Notes under the pieces: generated by a model
Databases searched by the model: none
Told to the model about the DNA's origin: nothing
Seen by the model: the letters and a program-made list of their open reading frames with translations, nothing else
Shown: in pieces, positions 31,901 to 44,650 of the stretch
Numbering within the stretch: the stretch's first letter is position 1
Layout: every line of letters starts with the position of its first letter
Origin: Lutjanus erythropterus
Taxonomy: Eukaryota > Chordata > Actinopteri > Lutjaniformes > Lutjanidae
DNA length: 64,000 bases
Direction: 5' to 3'
Assembly (NCBI GenBank): GCA_020091685.1
Contig: CM034610.1
Location: forward strand, 11,778,746-11,842,745
Program-made: the position numbers and the translations under genes

Positions 31901-34900
31901 CAGATTATATTTTCTGTTTAATTCATACAAAAGCAAAATGTATCTCAACAACTTGTGTATCGTCCTCACTTTTGAGCTGCGCCCAATATTCCACTCTAAC
32001 ATGCTATTTAGTGCACTAAAACAGTATCTGAGATTTTTTTTAGCATGTCGAAAACCTTAGCATGAACCTAATAGTGCACCAGTTGCATATATGGTGCTGT
32101 ATTATAGCATGTATGCATTGGACACTACACCAGCATGAATATATATAATCTATATATACGTTGCTGGGCGTGATGTTTTTTTAAATTAATTCGTCATTGG
32201 CATGGGTTACCACGGTTAAGGTACTTTCACACCAATAATACAATAACCACCCTGCAGGAGTGTTACCTAAAAAGCAAAGCTATGTGTGTGGCAAGTGTCG
32301 TGTTGTACAACTCTTGATACACAATGCCTTTCACTTCTATTTGATTGGAAGACAATACATTTAGCGACTCTGAATGATCAGCCCCTCTCCCAAAAACATA
32401 CATACTACATACAAAAGCATGTCGAACAATAATACAAATTTTCTTTATTTAGTGCATAGTATGTCGTTTTGGACACAGTGCAAGTCTTGCTAAGATAAAC
32501 CTAAAGCCTAAACTATAGGCTAACTGGTTGTACCTGTTAGCCTCATACTTGATGTACAAACACAAGAGTGGTATCAAACTTGTCATCTCACTCTTGGCAA
32601 AAAAGAAAAGTAAATTAATGTATTTCCCAAAATGTCAGACTCCTGTGGAAGAGGCCTGTGGTTGTTCACCTGGCGAGGTGAAGAAGACCGCTCGTAGGTC
32701 TTCATTGTGGGTGACTTGGAGGACTTCTCCTGTGACGTTCACCAGCCTGCCAGCCACCGGTGGAACCCTCCGGAAATCCAGGATCCTGACAAACAGGTTG
32801 GTGAGGTCGATTTAAATACCACTTAAATCACCTGGGTTTCACATGTCAGAAAAGGTTCACACAGTTCATGCTTGCATAAATTCAATGTAAATGTAACGTG
32901 AACCCTCTGCAGATGATGGTATCTTTATCTCTGTCTCTGCACCTCATTTCACATGAGCCTGCTGTTCGTTTTCTACTGATTCTTATCAGTGAACGTTCCC
33001 TCTTGTCTCCATGCTGTATAATTTATCTGGCTGGGTTCATATACACTATCAAGAGCTTATTCCTCCCCGAGGGCCATATTTCAGTCAAGTCTCACAAACA
33101 GTAATCAAACAACAATCAGTGTGAAGCTGAATGGCTGTTTCTCAAATCGTCAGCATTCTCCAACTGCTGATTGCTAGCATAATGATAAGGGCTTCTGGCA
33201 GCCAGCACAAACACAACAGAGACACAGCACACCGCCACGGATTAAAATACACCGCTATAAATTGGGATCATGGAGACATGATCTGTCTGTCTTAATTGTG
33301 TCTGGTGACAGAAACTGTTAATGATTCTTAAACTTGAAAGTCTGATAGATATTAAAAATATGAACAGATATACAGCTTAATAATAACTGTGTGGAATTAG
33401 AGTGGGTGATTGAGTTGTTGACGTGGCGCTCCTGTTGTTTTCTGTTTCGTGTGGTGAAGCGATGACATATGATTGTGTGTGGCTTCTTAGTAATGATAGC
33501 GTCTAGCTCGGATGAGAGTGAATCACTTCACCTCAGCTGATGTGCAATTACACAAAAGACGTGTGTGTGTTCCTGTGTTTGTCTGTAGTCTGTGGTTTAT
33601 GCTGATCAGCTAGTTTGGAAATCCTGGGCTGGGCACCCATGTTGTAATCTTTGTGTGGGCTGGGTGGTTTAGTTGTTGGCACCAAAAGACTTAGTTTTAA
33701 TTTATACCTATTTGTTGTAAGACCACCAGGATTTTTTTTAGAGGTCCGCTGTGTAAGATTTAATGGATTTATTGTCAGAATATGGCAGAAATGGAATATA
33801 GCCTTAATATTCATCAGTATGTAAGAAGAAGAATGTAAAGAATGGTTGTTTTTGCATCATCTTGGAGTGAGCCGTTTGTATCTACAGAGGGCACTGATCC
33901 TCATCCACGGAGGCCGCCATGTTGCACTGAATGTATGCTATTACAAGAAAGTTGCGTCTGCTTCTTTAAAAAGACAATCTAATTTTATCATGACATGATA
34001 AAATAGAATGTTTTTGGTAATTTCGGTCAAATTTTACCATATAAATGTCAACAACTAAGAGTTTACGGCCATGCTAATCAGGGCTGCAACTAACCACATA
34101 TATAAATCTGTTCAATTAATCAATAAATTACTCGATCTTTTAATCCCAGTCTTCAAACTGCTTCATTTGTCGATCCAATAGTCCAAAACCCACAGACTCT
34201 TCATGTAATATCATAAAAGGAAAGCCGCACATCCTCACGTTTAAGAAGCTGGAACCAGCAAATGTTTGACATTTTTGCTTGAAAAATGACTGAAATAATT
34301 TCTCAAGTTTCACAATAGTTGGCGACTAATTTTTTTTTGATTGATTAATCAATTAATCAGCTGATCATTGCAGTTCTAAAGCTAATGGCACTGTGAGGCT
34401 GCATAGTGGTGCTTTGAGCTAAATGCTAGTATCAGTGTGCTAACGTACTTAAAATGAAAATGCTAAGATGCTGATGCAAAGCAGACTTATCGGTCACCAT
34501 GTTTACCAACTTAGTTTAGCATATTAGCATGCTAACATTTGGTAATTAGCACTAAACAAAAAGTAAAGCTGATGATGATGGGAATGTTATTAGTTTTGCG
34601 GGTATTTAGCCGCTGGATAAATAAAATTTGGACCTGGTGATGGCGCTAGATGACAAGTCAGTGGATCTCAAAGTGGAAAGTGTGGCAGTCCATCCAGTAA
34701 GTGTTGACACATTTCACTCAAACCACAAATGTTAACTTCATAGTGGTACTAGAGACAAAGTCAGGGGATCACCAGAGTCAGTGGGATTCGTCATCTGGGG
34801 ATCATGAATGTCAATAAGAAAAAAAAAAAGGTAACCTTCCAATAATTGTTGAGATATTTTAGTCTGGACCAAAGTGGTGCACCAACAGACCAACATTGCC

Positions 34901-35365
34901 ATTTTTACTACACCCTACATTCCTACAAATGGTCATCATTTAAATTACAGGCATGTTACTGCTGTTCACAATTATTTGACCATTAATGACTATTTTTTAC
35001 TTGCTGTTTTTAGTTTTACATTTGCGTCACAGATTGTACTTTTAAAATAAAGGGCCCAAAGAAAACCATTTGCAGCGCTTCAGTGTGCACCAGAACCATA
35101 TCTGGGAGCAATAAAATGACAGATGTGCAACAACAACCAAAATTACCCCTGAGCGCCACTACCACATAAATTCACGGAGAGACCACTTAAAATCACAGAG
35201 TGTGACTGAGATGATAGTAAAACAGGAAAAACAAGTGAGTGATAAAAAGTGGAGGGCTGCACCTGTCCAGGTGGAAGGCAGCAATCTCTGCATTGTGTCT
35301 CTGGAAATCGACAAAGTAGAAGAAGTCGTCTGGAGTCTCGTCGTCCCTCTGCTGCCTGACACACG

Positions 35366-35429
<64 letters not shown>

Positions 35430-38400
35430 TACAGTGATCAAGCTGTCAGTTCAACAGTGTGAAGTATATAATCAACACAACAGATCCTATCATTTTAACA
35501 GATACTAGATGATTTAGTCTGACATAAATGAACATAGAAAATGACGTGAGATAATATATACTGTAATATACTGTTATGTAACTTCATGAAGATTTAATGG
35601 ACACCAACTTGGATTGCAGAACCGCTGTGCTGTATAGAGTGCTTACACCTATGGTATATAGTTAGAATTATAGTATTTTTTTTTTCGTTCTCTTGTCTCA
35701 AAGTCAGTGGGTTTTATGACATAAGATATGCCAGTTAATAACCTGCTTGTGAATTTTGAAGCTTTTACATGTCTTAAGTTGCTGTTCTGTTCTGTTATGT
35801 TGTCAAAAACATGAGTATTTCAACTCTACGTATTTCCTTGATCTCTGATGACATATTGTGGTCATTTTATGATTTGTTACAGTAAATATATTATATATTT
35901 CCCCTTTAAGTATAATTAACTTTTCTTCCCCCCAGAGCTTATTCTGTAATAATCCAAAAGCTGATGGAAAAATACCACTGACTTATTGTGAAGGCCATCA
36001 CAGCGATGTTAGCTTCTGGGCTAACCTACAAGAAAACGCAATACTTTGGGCACCAGCATAAAAATCCATATTTGTCTGGTACAAACCAGGGACTCATCAA
36101 ATGTGGATTCAGTCCTCACCTCATTGGTTTAAACATGGCTTTAGCAAAGTTTTGCATCTTCAGAGCCAGTTTCAGGTGATGTCCACTGGGCTTCACAACT
36201 AGAGCAGAGGGACGGAACAACAAAAAACAACTTTATGTCACACTTTTCCTTTATATTATGAAGAAACTGACTGTCCGTTTAGATTGTGTCAACTTTTGTG
36301 TTTAACAAAAGTAAACAGTGAGCATCAGGTAACTGAAGCAGTGTTTGTTTTGTTTGCTTAAAGCCCCAGAGGCCAGTTCTAACTGGAATATGTTCTGGAT
36401 CTGCCTGTTCCCTGTGATAAAGTAATTGGGGGTTGGTCACACAGCTTGCGCTCTGCTCTCTCAGCAGACTCGTGTTCCTCTCTCTCTCTGTCTGGCTGTA
36501 TATTATGTCACAGCAGTAGGCCAGACTAACCACACACACGTCTCCCCCCCTGCTACGTTTCTGTCAAACTCCAGGACTATTAATAGTTAACAATCATATA
36601 AAGGTTTACAATCACTTTTTCTTCTGGAAATGAATGAAAAGAGGAGCAAACTGGCATCGACAGTCCTTGTGGCCGATGAACACTGTCGGCCTTCAGTTAC
36701 TGAAATAATGAGAAAGTCTCTTGGGGTTAAATTTAAACTGGCGGGACGGATTGTTTTGTTGCATTTCTTCTTGGCAGTGAATGATGTTTGCGTGGTCACT
36801 GCACTGGTGAGACAGGACAAAAAAATGTGAGAGAGCAGTGAACATCGTTTGCAATAAAATATAAGGCATGCAAATGTTTTAGACTGAACTTACAAAAAAA
36901 TTAGAGCTCTTTTTGACATCCAAATTAGCTTTTAATGTCCATATTTCTGCATGAAAAAGTATACTAAAACCTTTACACATGCATTTGTTAGCCAATTAGC
37001 CAATAGCTAGCTGCGTCAGTTTCTTTTCTTGACACAATAACGTCTATCAAATGTAGCTTTTTCAATTATCCATCCATACATTTGCAGCTTTAGCTTGCGT
37101 GCTGCTCAGATGTACAGTAGGAGGACTGTGTAGGTGGCAGCTGGTGTGTAGGTTGAAGCGCTGGAAACGCTGGCTTCCCTCGGAGCACGCAGACTTCAAA
37201 CATTTAATTAAGAGCTCTGCCTTTGAACGCGAATGAACGCCCCAGAGCAAGTGTCTCATACAGGCCGACAAATCTGAATTTTGGTGCCAAATGAAAACAA
37301 AATCCTCACTATCAGAAAGGCAGCAGTGTGTTCGTGTGTTTGATGGTACTGCCGAGCACAGCGGAAAAGACAGGAACAAAAAGAGGGAAACAAAGGGGCC
37401 AGTCAGCGATCGAACAATCCTGCTGTTACACGCTGTACACAAAGTAAAAAGCTACACAATGTGAGATAAAAGGACATCGAAACCCAAACAGATATAGAGG
37501 CTTGTGGTGAACTGACCATACCTTGGGTACAATCACATGCTCCTTTTAGGGCCTTCTCATCTTGGGTGTAATCTGGAAGAGTGAAGAGTAATTGACTTTT
37601 TAGCTAATTAGCAAACAATAAAGTGTTCTGTTGACTTTTCAGCTAGCATTTTCTTAAGGACTCCAATGGAGCTGAAAGTTTACATTAACACATTTACAGC
37701 AATAAACTTGTATTAACTAGACTGAGATTAATCAGAAAACTGCTCTTTTACTTTATGGCACACAGGGATATTGTTGTGTGGCACAAAACAGAAAGAGGGT
37801 GCTGTTTTAGTGCAAACAGAACCGAACGTTAGGAGTTTCAAAAATTTAAAAAATTAAAAGAAGATAGCAGAGAAATTTGTTCTCTATTGTAACTCAAACT
37901 GAAATACAGTAGTTTTGCTCCAAATTACATCAAGCAGTGATAATTAATTTGACACTAACATACAGATGTTTTCATTCCCATCCATCCATCCATCCATCAC
38001 CTGCACTGATGACGGTCATGCTATGCATCTCTTTGAGGAGCTGTGGGATAGCAGGATCATCACGGGAGTACAGAGCATAACGGTTTATTCCCAGGTGAAA
38101 CTTCAGCCAGCTGGCATCGGGGTCAAAGGTCACTTCGTGTTCAGTCACAGTGATGTTAGATGCAGCAGCTGCCTCACTGTAGAGTTTCATGTGTCTGAGG
38201 AGTGAGATGTCAAACAGAGATTAACCGTAGGGAACAGTTGGGATATGCAAAGTGCACCATGTTAGATCAACTACAATGAGGCAGCCGACTCTCTTTAAAC
38301 CTCTCTGTCGTTCTTTGGTTACCGAAAGAGACCAGAGCTCCCTGTCTCTGTTGTTGCTAAACCTGGATTGCCAAGATTTTAAAAAATCCACTGCTTGGGC

Positions 38401-41324
38401 ATCACTTCTAACAACATTTTGTAAAGGCAGTATTTTATTTTGGAAAGACCACAGATTTGGAGCAGTACTTGGTGCCAGAAATCTGTGGCAAAGTGCAGTC
38501 AAGAGGTTTTCTTTGCAGCAGGTCCTACAAGAATGTGTTTAAAACAAAAGAGGATGGGAGGAACTGCATGAGGACACAGACATTCAGTGAATTCATTATG
38601 CACGCTCTGTTTTATAACTTGTTTTATTTGCCAATTTCCCCATGTGGTCCAGTTTTATTAGTTATCTTATGGGTTTTCTGTTTTTTTAAAAAGCACTTGT
38701 AACAAAATTCTGAATTTCCACAGCCTCCTCTTCTCTCTGCTATACTTAAAGCTTGAGCAAGAATAATCTGAGACTAAAACAAATCAGTCTGCGGTGAGCG
38801 GGGGCACTACATCGCCAAAGCTGACCGCACTGAATGGGACAGTCATCTCCCAACCCAAACAAACTCCATCACGGGCTGGTTGAAGCGGCGAGATGATAGA
38901 GCGAAGGGCTATAAATACAAGTTTGTTCATTGGTCATCCTACGGAGCCATCAGTGACCCAGCGAGCTCAAATGACAGATCAGCAAAGACCAAGTCATTGT
39001 TTAACAAGTGCCAAGTCAAGGCAGACAAGTCTGGAGTCAAGTCCCAAGTCCGACACTTTGAGTTTCAAGCCCTAAACAAGTCAATGTAACACTGAGTTTG
39101 CAGCCTCATTGATTTAAAAGGTTGTTTAGCTGGTAGGCTAACATAAACTAAGCATCAGCTCCCTAACTATGCTGAGAGTCTTGACTTACTGTTCTTTGTG
39201 CAACTTTAATGTTGAATAAAGTTTGAAGTAATTGTGTCTGTCAAAAATTACAGATGGACATGGACAAATGCTGACAATGAATAGCTTTAAAGTTAGTAAA
39301 GGCACAATATATAAATTCTGACACTAGGGGTCACATTAATTAACAAAAGACAGTTCGATAATGACACGAAGTGGCATGGGATCATGGCAATTGTTATCTT
39401 CACTTTTAAATAACCACCATAGCTGATAAAAATCTGTCATAACTCAGAAATCATGTTCATGGTAACTTATGGTGACTTATCCTGTGTTTCCCCAGAAGTT
39501 ATAGCAACAGCTTGCAGGAAATGCACCATCTTCAATAAAGTACAGACCTCTGAGGGTTTGAACATTGTTGGAAACATTTAGGATAATGTAAGTATACAGC
39601 TCAGCAAAATATATGACATGTGTTTAATGTGTTTAGACATTTTAATTACAAAGTGTTACGTATACTAGCTTTAAATAACATACTTTTTAATCTTTGGGCT
39701 TGGGAAGGCATAAAGTATTTTCAAGTCAAAATGCTCAGGTAAAGGTGTGCCACTGTAGCTCAGTTGGCAGAGCACCCCATGTATTGAGGCTATCAGTCCG
39801 TCTCCTGCCTGTGGCCCTTTGCTGCATGTCATCCTTTCTGTCTCTACCCCCTTTCCTGTCATATCTCCAGCTGTCCCTATTAAATAAAGGCAAAAAATAA
39901 TGTTAAAAACTACCACAGGTAAAATGAGGTCATTGGTGTTAAAGTCCAAGTCGAGTTGGAAATTCTTCTTGATTTTGTAATGTTGAGTCTGAATCAACAA
40001 ATTTGTGACTCAAGTCTGACTCGAGTTGAAGTCGGGTAATTCGAGTCCACGCCTCTTGTAATCAAGACAATAGATGAGTGCAGATCACAGACTGTAGAGT
40101 CACACAGGAGATAACAAAAAAGGAAGTGGAGAATGTTTCTGTCTCTTGCAACGTTTGCCAGGAGGGACACACAGAGATGAGTCTATTTGCATGCTGAACA
40201 TGGAGATGTAACTGTTCATTTGAGCAGCCCCTGACAAAAAGCTCTCCTAGGTGTGTTTGTTGCAGTGTTGAGATGCTGTTGCAAGATCTTGCAAGTCTTA
40301 AACAAGCCTTTGGGCACTCCATTGTTTTGGGTTTTTCGTTACAAAGCAGCAGAGAGAGGAGATCCATTGCTCATATTTTTCTTCTTATTTTCCAGCGTAA
40401 GAGCCCAAAGTCTGTATCTCTCAGAGGGAGTGCACTGTGCCGGGACAGACAGACAGCCTCCTGAGCCAAGACAGCTACGGCTCCCACAGATTAAGATGGG
40501 CTTGAACAGCTTTAAATCCTTGTTTACCTTAAAAAGAGCGCTCCAGACGCGAGCGCTCAGTATGACATGTTTGTGAGGGTTTTTCTGCCACCAGCCCACT
40601 TGACATTTATACTTTTCATGACGCACAGAATTGTCTACACATCCTGACGTCTCTCTGTGGGTGTACATCTGTTATCATCAACAAATGCACAAGTGTGTTT
40701 ATGCGAATGGATGTGTGTTTGCATCTGTCTGCTGTGGGTTTGGCCACAATGTCAGTGACCCTGCCCCTTGACCACAGTCAGCTCCCAACACGTGCTTCCA
40801 CAGAGAGATCTTCTTTCACAATAAAGTTGAGTAACACTAGCAAAAGTCACATTTGGTTACTCACCAGTTGTTGCACAATAAACTGCAGTGTGAACAAAAT
40901 GAGCAAATATGTGATCTTTAAAATCTAGAAAAATGACACCAGAAACTGACCTTTCCCAGCGTGACACCTTCCTCCGGTAATACTCCATCAGCTGCTCCAC
41001 CTGCAGCAGCCTCTCCTCCGGCCCCAGTGCTGGAGTCTGGATGTTGTAAAGATGGTGAGCAAACAGCCTACCCAGCTTCGAGCCCCCATCAGTGGGCTCA
41101 GACGTGGTGCCATCCAGGGGTGGCAAAGAAGTCCAGTTGGACAGCTGCGGGGTGGCGAGCCCCCCGTGCCTTGGTAGGGTGAGATTGCTGGGTCCACATG
41201 TGCAAAAGTGTCCCCCTGATCCTTGCCCCACGCTCCGCAGCTTTGGCAAGAGGATGAAGTAGAGGTCAGCGGAGAAGATGGCAGTGAGAGTCACAGCTAA
41301 GAAGAGACGGTCTCTCCTCATCAT
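28959..41324 (-). CDS. fam20a: Fam20A pseudokinase, Golgi/secretory pathway (11 exons, 536 aa)
   Basis: Fam20A pairs with and activates the secretory kinase Fam20C, which phosphorylates enamel and other extracellular proteins. Exons on the minus strand are 41324-40951, 38194-38001, 37572-37522, 36198-36120, 35355-35263, 32785-32670, 31120-30940, 29907-29798, 29684-29603, 29513-29454 and 29229-28959. They total 1611 nt; human FAM20A has 541 aa. The first ATG (MMRRDRLF) matches the MxxxRRDRLL start of human. Residues about 7-26 form a signal anchor, followed by a glycosylation-rich stem (Asn47, Asn63). The kinase fold is intact: [33 protein letters not shown] (Asp403) and HLDNARGFG (Asp423). 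Gln251 in FQRHNAE stands where active Fam20C has Glu, the hallmark of the pseudokinase. An earlier GTG two codons upstream is not a likely start. Confidence 0.97.
30188..30360. mobile_element. Truncated aggtccagtgt element, copy 2, in fam20a intron 7
   Basis: It begins aaaggtccagtgtgtaaaat and continues with gcagaatatggtagaaatgt and gtgtaatcacctaaaaataa. The right terminus is missing. Confidence 0.55.
32480..32640. repeat. Interspersed repeat fragment (acatgagagtgg / cccaaaatgtc family)
   Basis: The words gctaactggttgtacctgtt, acacaagagtggtatcaaac and tttcccaaaatgtcagact also occur, diverged, at 46005-46170 and partly at 44650-44950. It lies immediately downstream (in transcript sense, upstream) of fam20a exon 6. 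Confidence 0.45.
33741..33940. mobile_element. Truncated aggtccagtgt element, copy 3, in fam20a intron 5
   Basis: It starts gaggtccgctgtgtaagatt, continues with ggcagaaatggaatatagcc, and ends near ggccgccatgttgcactgaa. No right terminus is seen. Confidence 0.55.
34078..34380. repeat. AT-rich interspersed repeat, copy 3
   Basis: It opens cagggctgcaactaac and closes with attaatcagctgatcattgc. Inside are agctggaaccagcaaatgtt and tttgcttgaaaaatgactga, as in the copy near 20.2-20.7 kb. It lies in fam20a intron 5. Confidence 0.5.
34385..34905. repeat. Interspersed repeat ending in gttgagatattttagtctgg, copy 1
   Basis: It contains clustered gctaa/gctaac words (gcatattagcatgctaacat) and ends with gttgagatattttagtctgg followed by accaaagtggtg and acattgccat. 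A second copy lies at 50240-50690. Confidence 0.55.
35360..35430. repeat. CA/TG microsatellite abutting the fam20a exon 5 acceptor
   Basis: About 30 CA units lie on the plus strand. Read on the fam20a strand this is a long TG tract that ends only a few bases before the acceptor cag (AG at 35357-35356) of exon 5 (35355-35263). It occupies the place of the usual polypyrimidine tract. Confidence 0.9.
37977..37999. repeat. CCAT tandem repeat at the fam20a exon 2 donor
   Basis: About five CCAT units directly follow the donor (GT at 38000-37999) on the gene strand, reading GTGATGGATGGATGG. Confidence 0.8.
39746..39902 (+). mobile_element. tRNA-derived SINE fragment (box B region deleted)
   Basis: The head tgtagctcagttggcagagc contains a Pol III box A. 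The body then runs through cctgtggccctttgctgcat, gtcatcctttctgtct and ctgtccctattaaataaagg, ending in an A-rich tail. The gttcgattcc-type box B expected between head and body is missing. Head and body agree with a SINE type abundant in spiny-rayed fish. It lies in fam20a intron 1 and is not a tRNA gene. Confidence 0.75.
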
Positions 41325-41800
41325 TGTCACAGAGGAAAGAGGGGAACAGTGAAACCGAAGAAAGTCCTGACTATGTGCTCCGGAGAGTGCAAGGCATCAC
41401 TTGTCGGCTGTCCAGTTTCTCACACACACACACACAGCCAGCCAGCCAGGCAGAGGCGAGAGGTAAGCAGTCAGAGGTTTGGTCCAAGTCTCTCTCTTTC
41501 TCTTCTCTATCTGTGTGTTTCAGTTGGTTCCTCCCAGCCTCACTTCTCCTCCTCCTCCTCCTCCTCCTCCTCCTTCCTTGGCAGCAACTGAAGACAGAGC
41601 CGAGCTGAGAGCGAGCATGTGTTTGCAACAGTCACTGACAGTTCGGCTGCTTCCAGGGACCTGCTGCTCTGAGGACAAGAGCGTGTGTGAGATAGAGGAA
41701 GAGAGTAGAGAGGGAGTGTGTGCACACTGTGGGTGTGTACATGCAGGTGTGTACACAACAGTACTTTGCATCAAATTACACAAACACTAGAAATAACATT
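41325..41800 (-). promoter_or_regulatory. fam20a 5' UTR/promoter region (approximate)
   Basis: This is the stretch upstream of the fam20a ATG. It contains a short CA run near 41425, a CTC repeat at 41546-41575 and GC-richer sequence. No TATA box or clear initiator was found, so the assignment rests on position alone. Confidence 0.35.
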
Positions 41801-43600
41801 CTTTATTAGGCATTAAACAAACACAACTATAACCAACTATATCTATAAATTAGACTCTATACACTCAACGGTACTGTAAACTAAAGTGTAATGTTGTCCA
41901 CTGTTAAACCCTCATTAGACTCTCTTGGAGAGTAATTTTTTTCAACAGAAGTGTATTGTAAATAAAATATATGTTAACCAGATCTACAAAGTAAAGGCTA
42001 AAATTATAGAGGTAGATGAATATTTTATCCATGGTTGACTGCACAGACTAATTGGAATACTGTCGTCATGTAATTTGATCAGAGAAGTACACACCAGTCT
42101 TAGATACAATTGTATGAGACCAACCAAAGGTTGAGTGTTTCATGTTGCGGATATGTGATTTCACTTTAGTTTATAGTACAGTTCTGTTGTAATGTATCCC
42201 TAATTATCCTCTAACATCCTCTAACTTTGTAACATGTCCCCTGTTACCTTCTATGAAAGTTTAATAAGCCGGTAATAAATGGTCTAATACTGTCTAAGAA
42301 CATTTTTTCTAGCGTTCATCTAATTTGATACAGATTGTTATATCTAATGGTATGTGTGAGTGTGTGACTTGCCTTGACATCCCTTTTTTCCCAAGAAGGT
42401 GTGGAGACAAGAATCCCTTCCGTCTGTCATCTTCCAGTCTCCTCCTCGCTCCACCTCATTAAGTCTTCTTTTACTCCTCCTCCATCTCATCAAATCTTCC
42501 CTCCTCCTCCTCCTCCTCCCATCCCATGCTTCATGTCATCCCTGCGTTAAACCTCCTTGCTCCTCTGTCATCTTCTTCCTCCTTCTCTTTCCCTTTCTCC
42601 TCTCTGTCTGTGCCTTATTTCGCCACAGACCTCCTGTCTGTTTTGCTCTAGGCAAAAATTCCCAGCTGCACTCTCCTTCCTGCTGCAGTTCCCACACATG
42701 AATCCTTCACTTTCTCCCTGTCACGCTGATCTACAAAGAGACGCAAGTTCAGAAAAGGCAGCTCTGGAAAAAAAAAAAAAAGTTCTTGCACAACTTCAAA
42801 TGTGGAAACACGCAGGGAAAAATAACACCTCCCCTCGTTCACAGGCCACCTTTTCTGTACTCACTCCCTCTCCGATTCCTGTGAAAACATACAGCGTATA
42901 AATTACGATCGCAGCTTGTTGCCCGTTTCGGCTCTAAAAGCCCTAAGCAGCTTTATACTGAAGCAACGAAGATCTCACAGGGCATTTCCCAGCCTGCATC
43001 TGCGCTGTTGTTACTGTGGTATTTTGGAACATCTGTCGTCTGTTTGGGTGTGTGTGTGTGTGTGTGTGGAAGTCTGGTGAAATTACGCATTAATGTCTGG
43101 GAGTTGTTCTCCAGGGTGTTTTATCCTCTCTGAAGAGAAAACAGGCTGAGAGAAGTCTGATGTTGGAAATCAGCGAAAGGGAGCTTTAACCTGCCATTTA
43201 GCCAGATTGTAGAAGAGCTTCTGTTTTGCCTCCCCGCACACACACACACACACACACACATTCATGCATGGTCTAAGTGGGTGACTGCATCCTGTAAGGT
43301 TTGTTTTTTTGAGGACTACAGCTACAAAAACAAAAAGAGATGGATTTGATGTGCATTTGACCCAAATGCGTGCTTTTATACAAGCAGAAACCACATTTTT
43401 CACAACCCAATGAGCTTTCCATTCTAAGTCTCTGTCGATTATGTGGTCTCTTCAAACTGTATTTTCAAGCTGACTTTGAGGCAAAATATCACACAACTAA
43501 AAGTCCTACTGTGGACCTCCAGGGACAACAAACTGGGAAATGTATGAATATACATGTAGCTACAGATTAGCAATGTGCTGCTGTGGTTTGAGGTTAGGTA
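41801..43600. other. Intergenic DNA upstream of fam20a with simple repeats
   Basis: CT/CTC-rich sequence (about 42415-42620), a GT run (43048-43068) and a CA run (43238-43260) stand out. No coding exon is supported. Confidence 0.45.
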
Positions 43601-43609
43601 TTTTAGACC

Positions 43610-44155
43610 ATTAAGAAGAGGTCCACGTAAAAATATCTATATCAATTTAAGTTTACACTATATAGAATATTTTCACTGCTTTACTTTGACAGAAACAGTA
43701 GTTTTTGATGGGAAGCCACTGTTATACAAGCCGGATATCACTCTGTCCAAACCAACCGAACTCCACAGGCGCAATCTGTCATTTTAAAATCGTAGTCACA
43801 CAATAACACAAACAAACAGATCGAGGCAACGGTAGCTCAGTAACTCTGTGTTCTGTGTGATAAAATTACCGATTTTGCCTGTGGAGTTTGGTTGGTTTGA
43901 AGAGAGCAATATTTGGCATCTTTCACATCTGTTTCCTGTCAAAAAAGGCTGCCTAATGGCAAAGTAAAGAGTTGAACATATTCTAAATATGGTATAAACT
44001 TAACCTGATGGATTTTTTTTAGGTGGACACTGTAATTTGTTAAAATACTGTACCGTTTTCTTCTGACCCTGTCCACAGCAGTACATTGCTTAGATTCTAT
44101 GCTGGTACATTGAATGACTGATTATATAATCTGCACTATCCCTTCAATATCAAAT
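43610..44155. mobile_element. Palindromic MITE-like element, copy C
   Basis: The left arm (tcaatttaagtttacactat, actccacaggcgcaatctgt) is answered by the inverted right arm (ttgcctgtggagtttggttg, atatggtataaacttaacct), and the end reads ctgcactatcccttcaa. It is intergenic. Confidence 0.6.
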
Positions 44156-44486
44156 CTGACAACACAACACATTTGGTATAATTCAGTTGGTTTGAGTTTC
44201 GAGATGCCTGAGGGGGCAAAAGTGCAAACTAGATGTCTTGCCCTGTTTGTCCCAGCTGTGTCTGTTTGTATTTATCTCTGAGACACAAACTGGAGAGAGG
44301 GCTCTGCTCTTGCTTCCTCCCCCGCTAAAACATCCAGACCGGTGCTTAAAATAACCCGCTTTTTAGGGATGAGCAGGCAAACACATGCAAAGAAGTGCAA
44401 AATTGAATATGGAAAGACAACAAGCAAAAATAGGACATTTAGTCCTGCGTCACCAATTTGTGCAATTCGGCAGACCTGTGATGATA

Positions 44487-44650
44487 AGTGCAGGGTGGCT
44501 TGTGTTGAGATAAATGGGTAGGATGGCTCACGTGTCTGTCTGAATGACCCAGAAGTCTCAAGTATCAGGAAATCGCATGCTGCTGATAAAAGAACAACAA
44601 TCAGAGCTGCTGTTTCACAACTAGAAGGGAAACATGTACAGCTAAAATGA
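44487..44650. repeat. Direct duplication unit 1
   Basis: This 160-bp tract (ttgtgttgagataaatgggt, gaatgacccagaagtctcaa, gtttcacaactagaagggaa) recurs in the same orientation at 47856-48028. It has no coding potential. Confidence 0.7.

Noticed and set aside
35143-35441. Long open frames coding Cys-Val repeats
   Set aside because: They are translations of the CA/TG microsatellite; the real coding unit here is fam20a exon 5.
39751-39830. A possible tRNA gene (gtagctcagttggcagagc)
   Set aside because: Only the box A half is present. No box B or cloverleaf follows, and the continuation is SINE body sequence.
41325-41330. An earlier fam20a start two codons upstream
   Set aside because: That codon is GTG, not ATG. 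The ATG pair at 41324-41319 agrees with the family's start.
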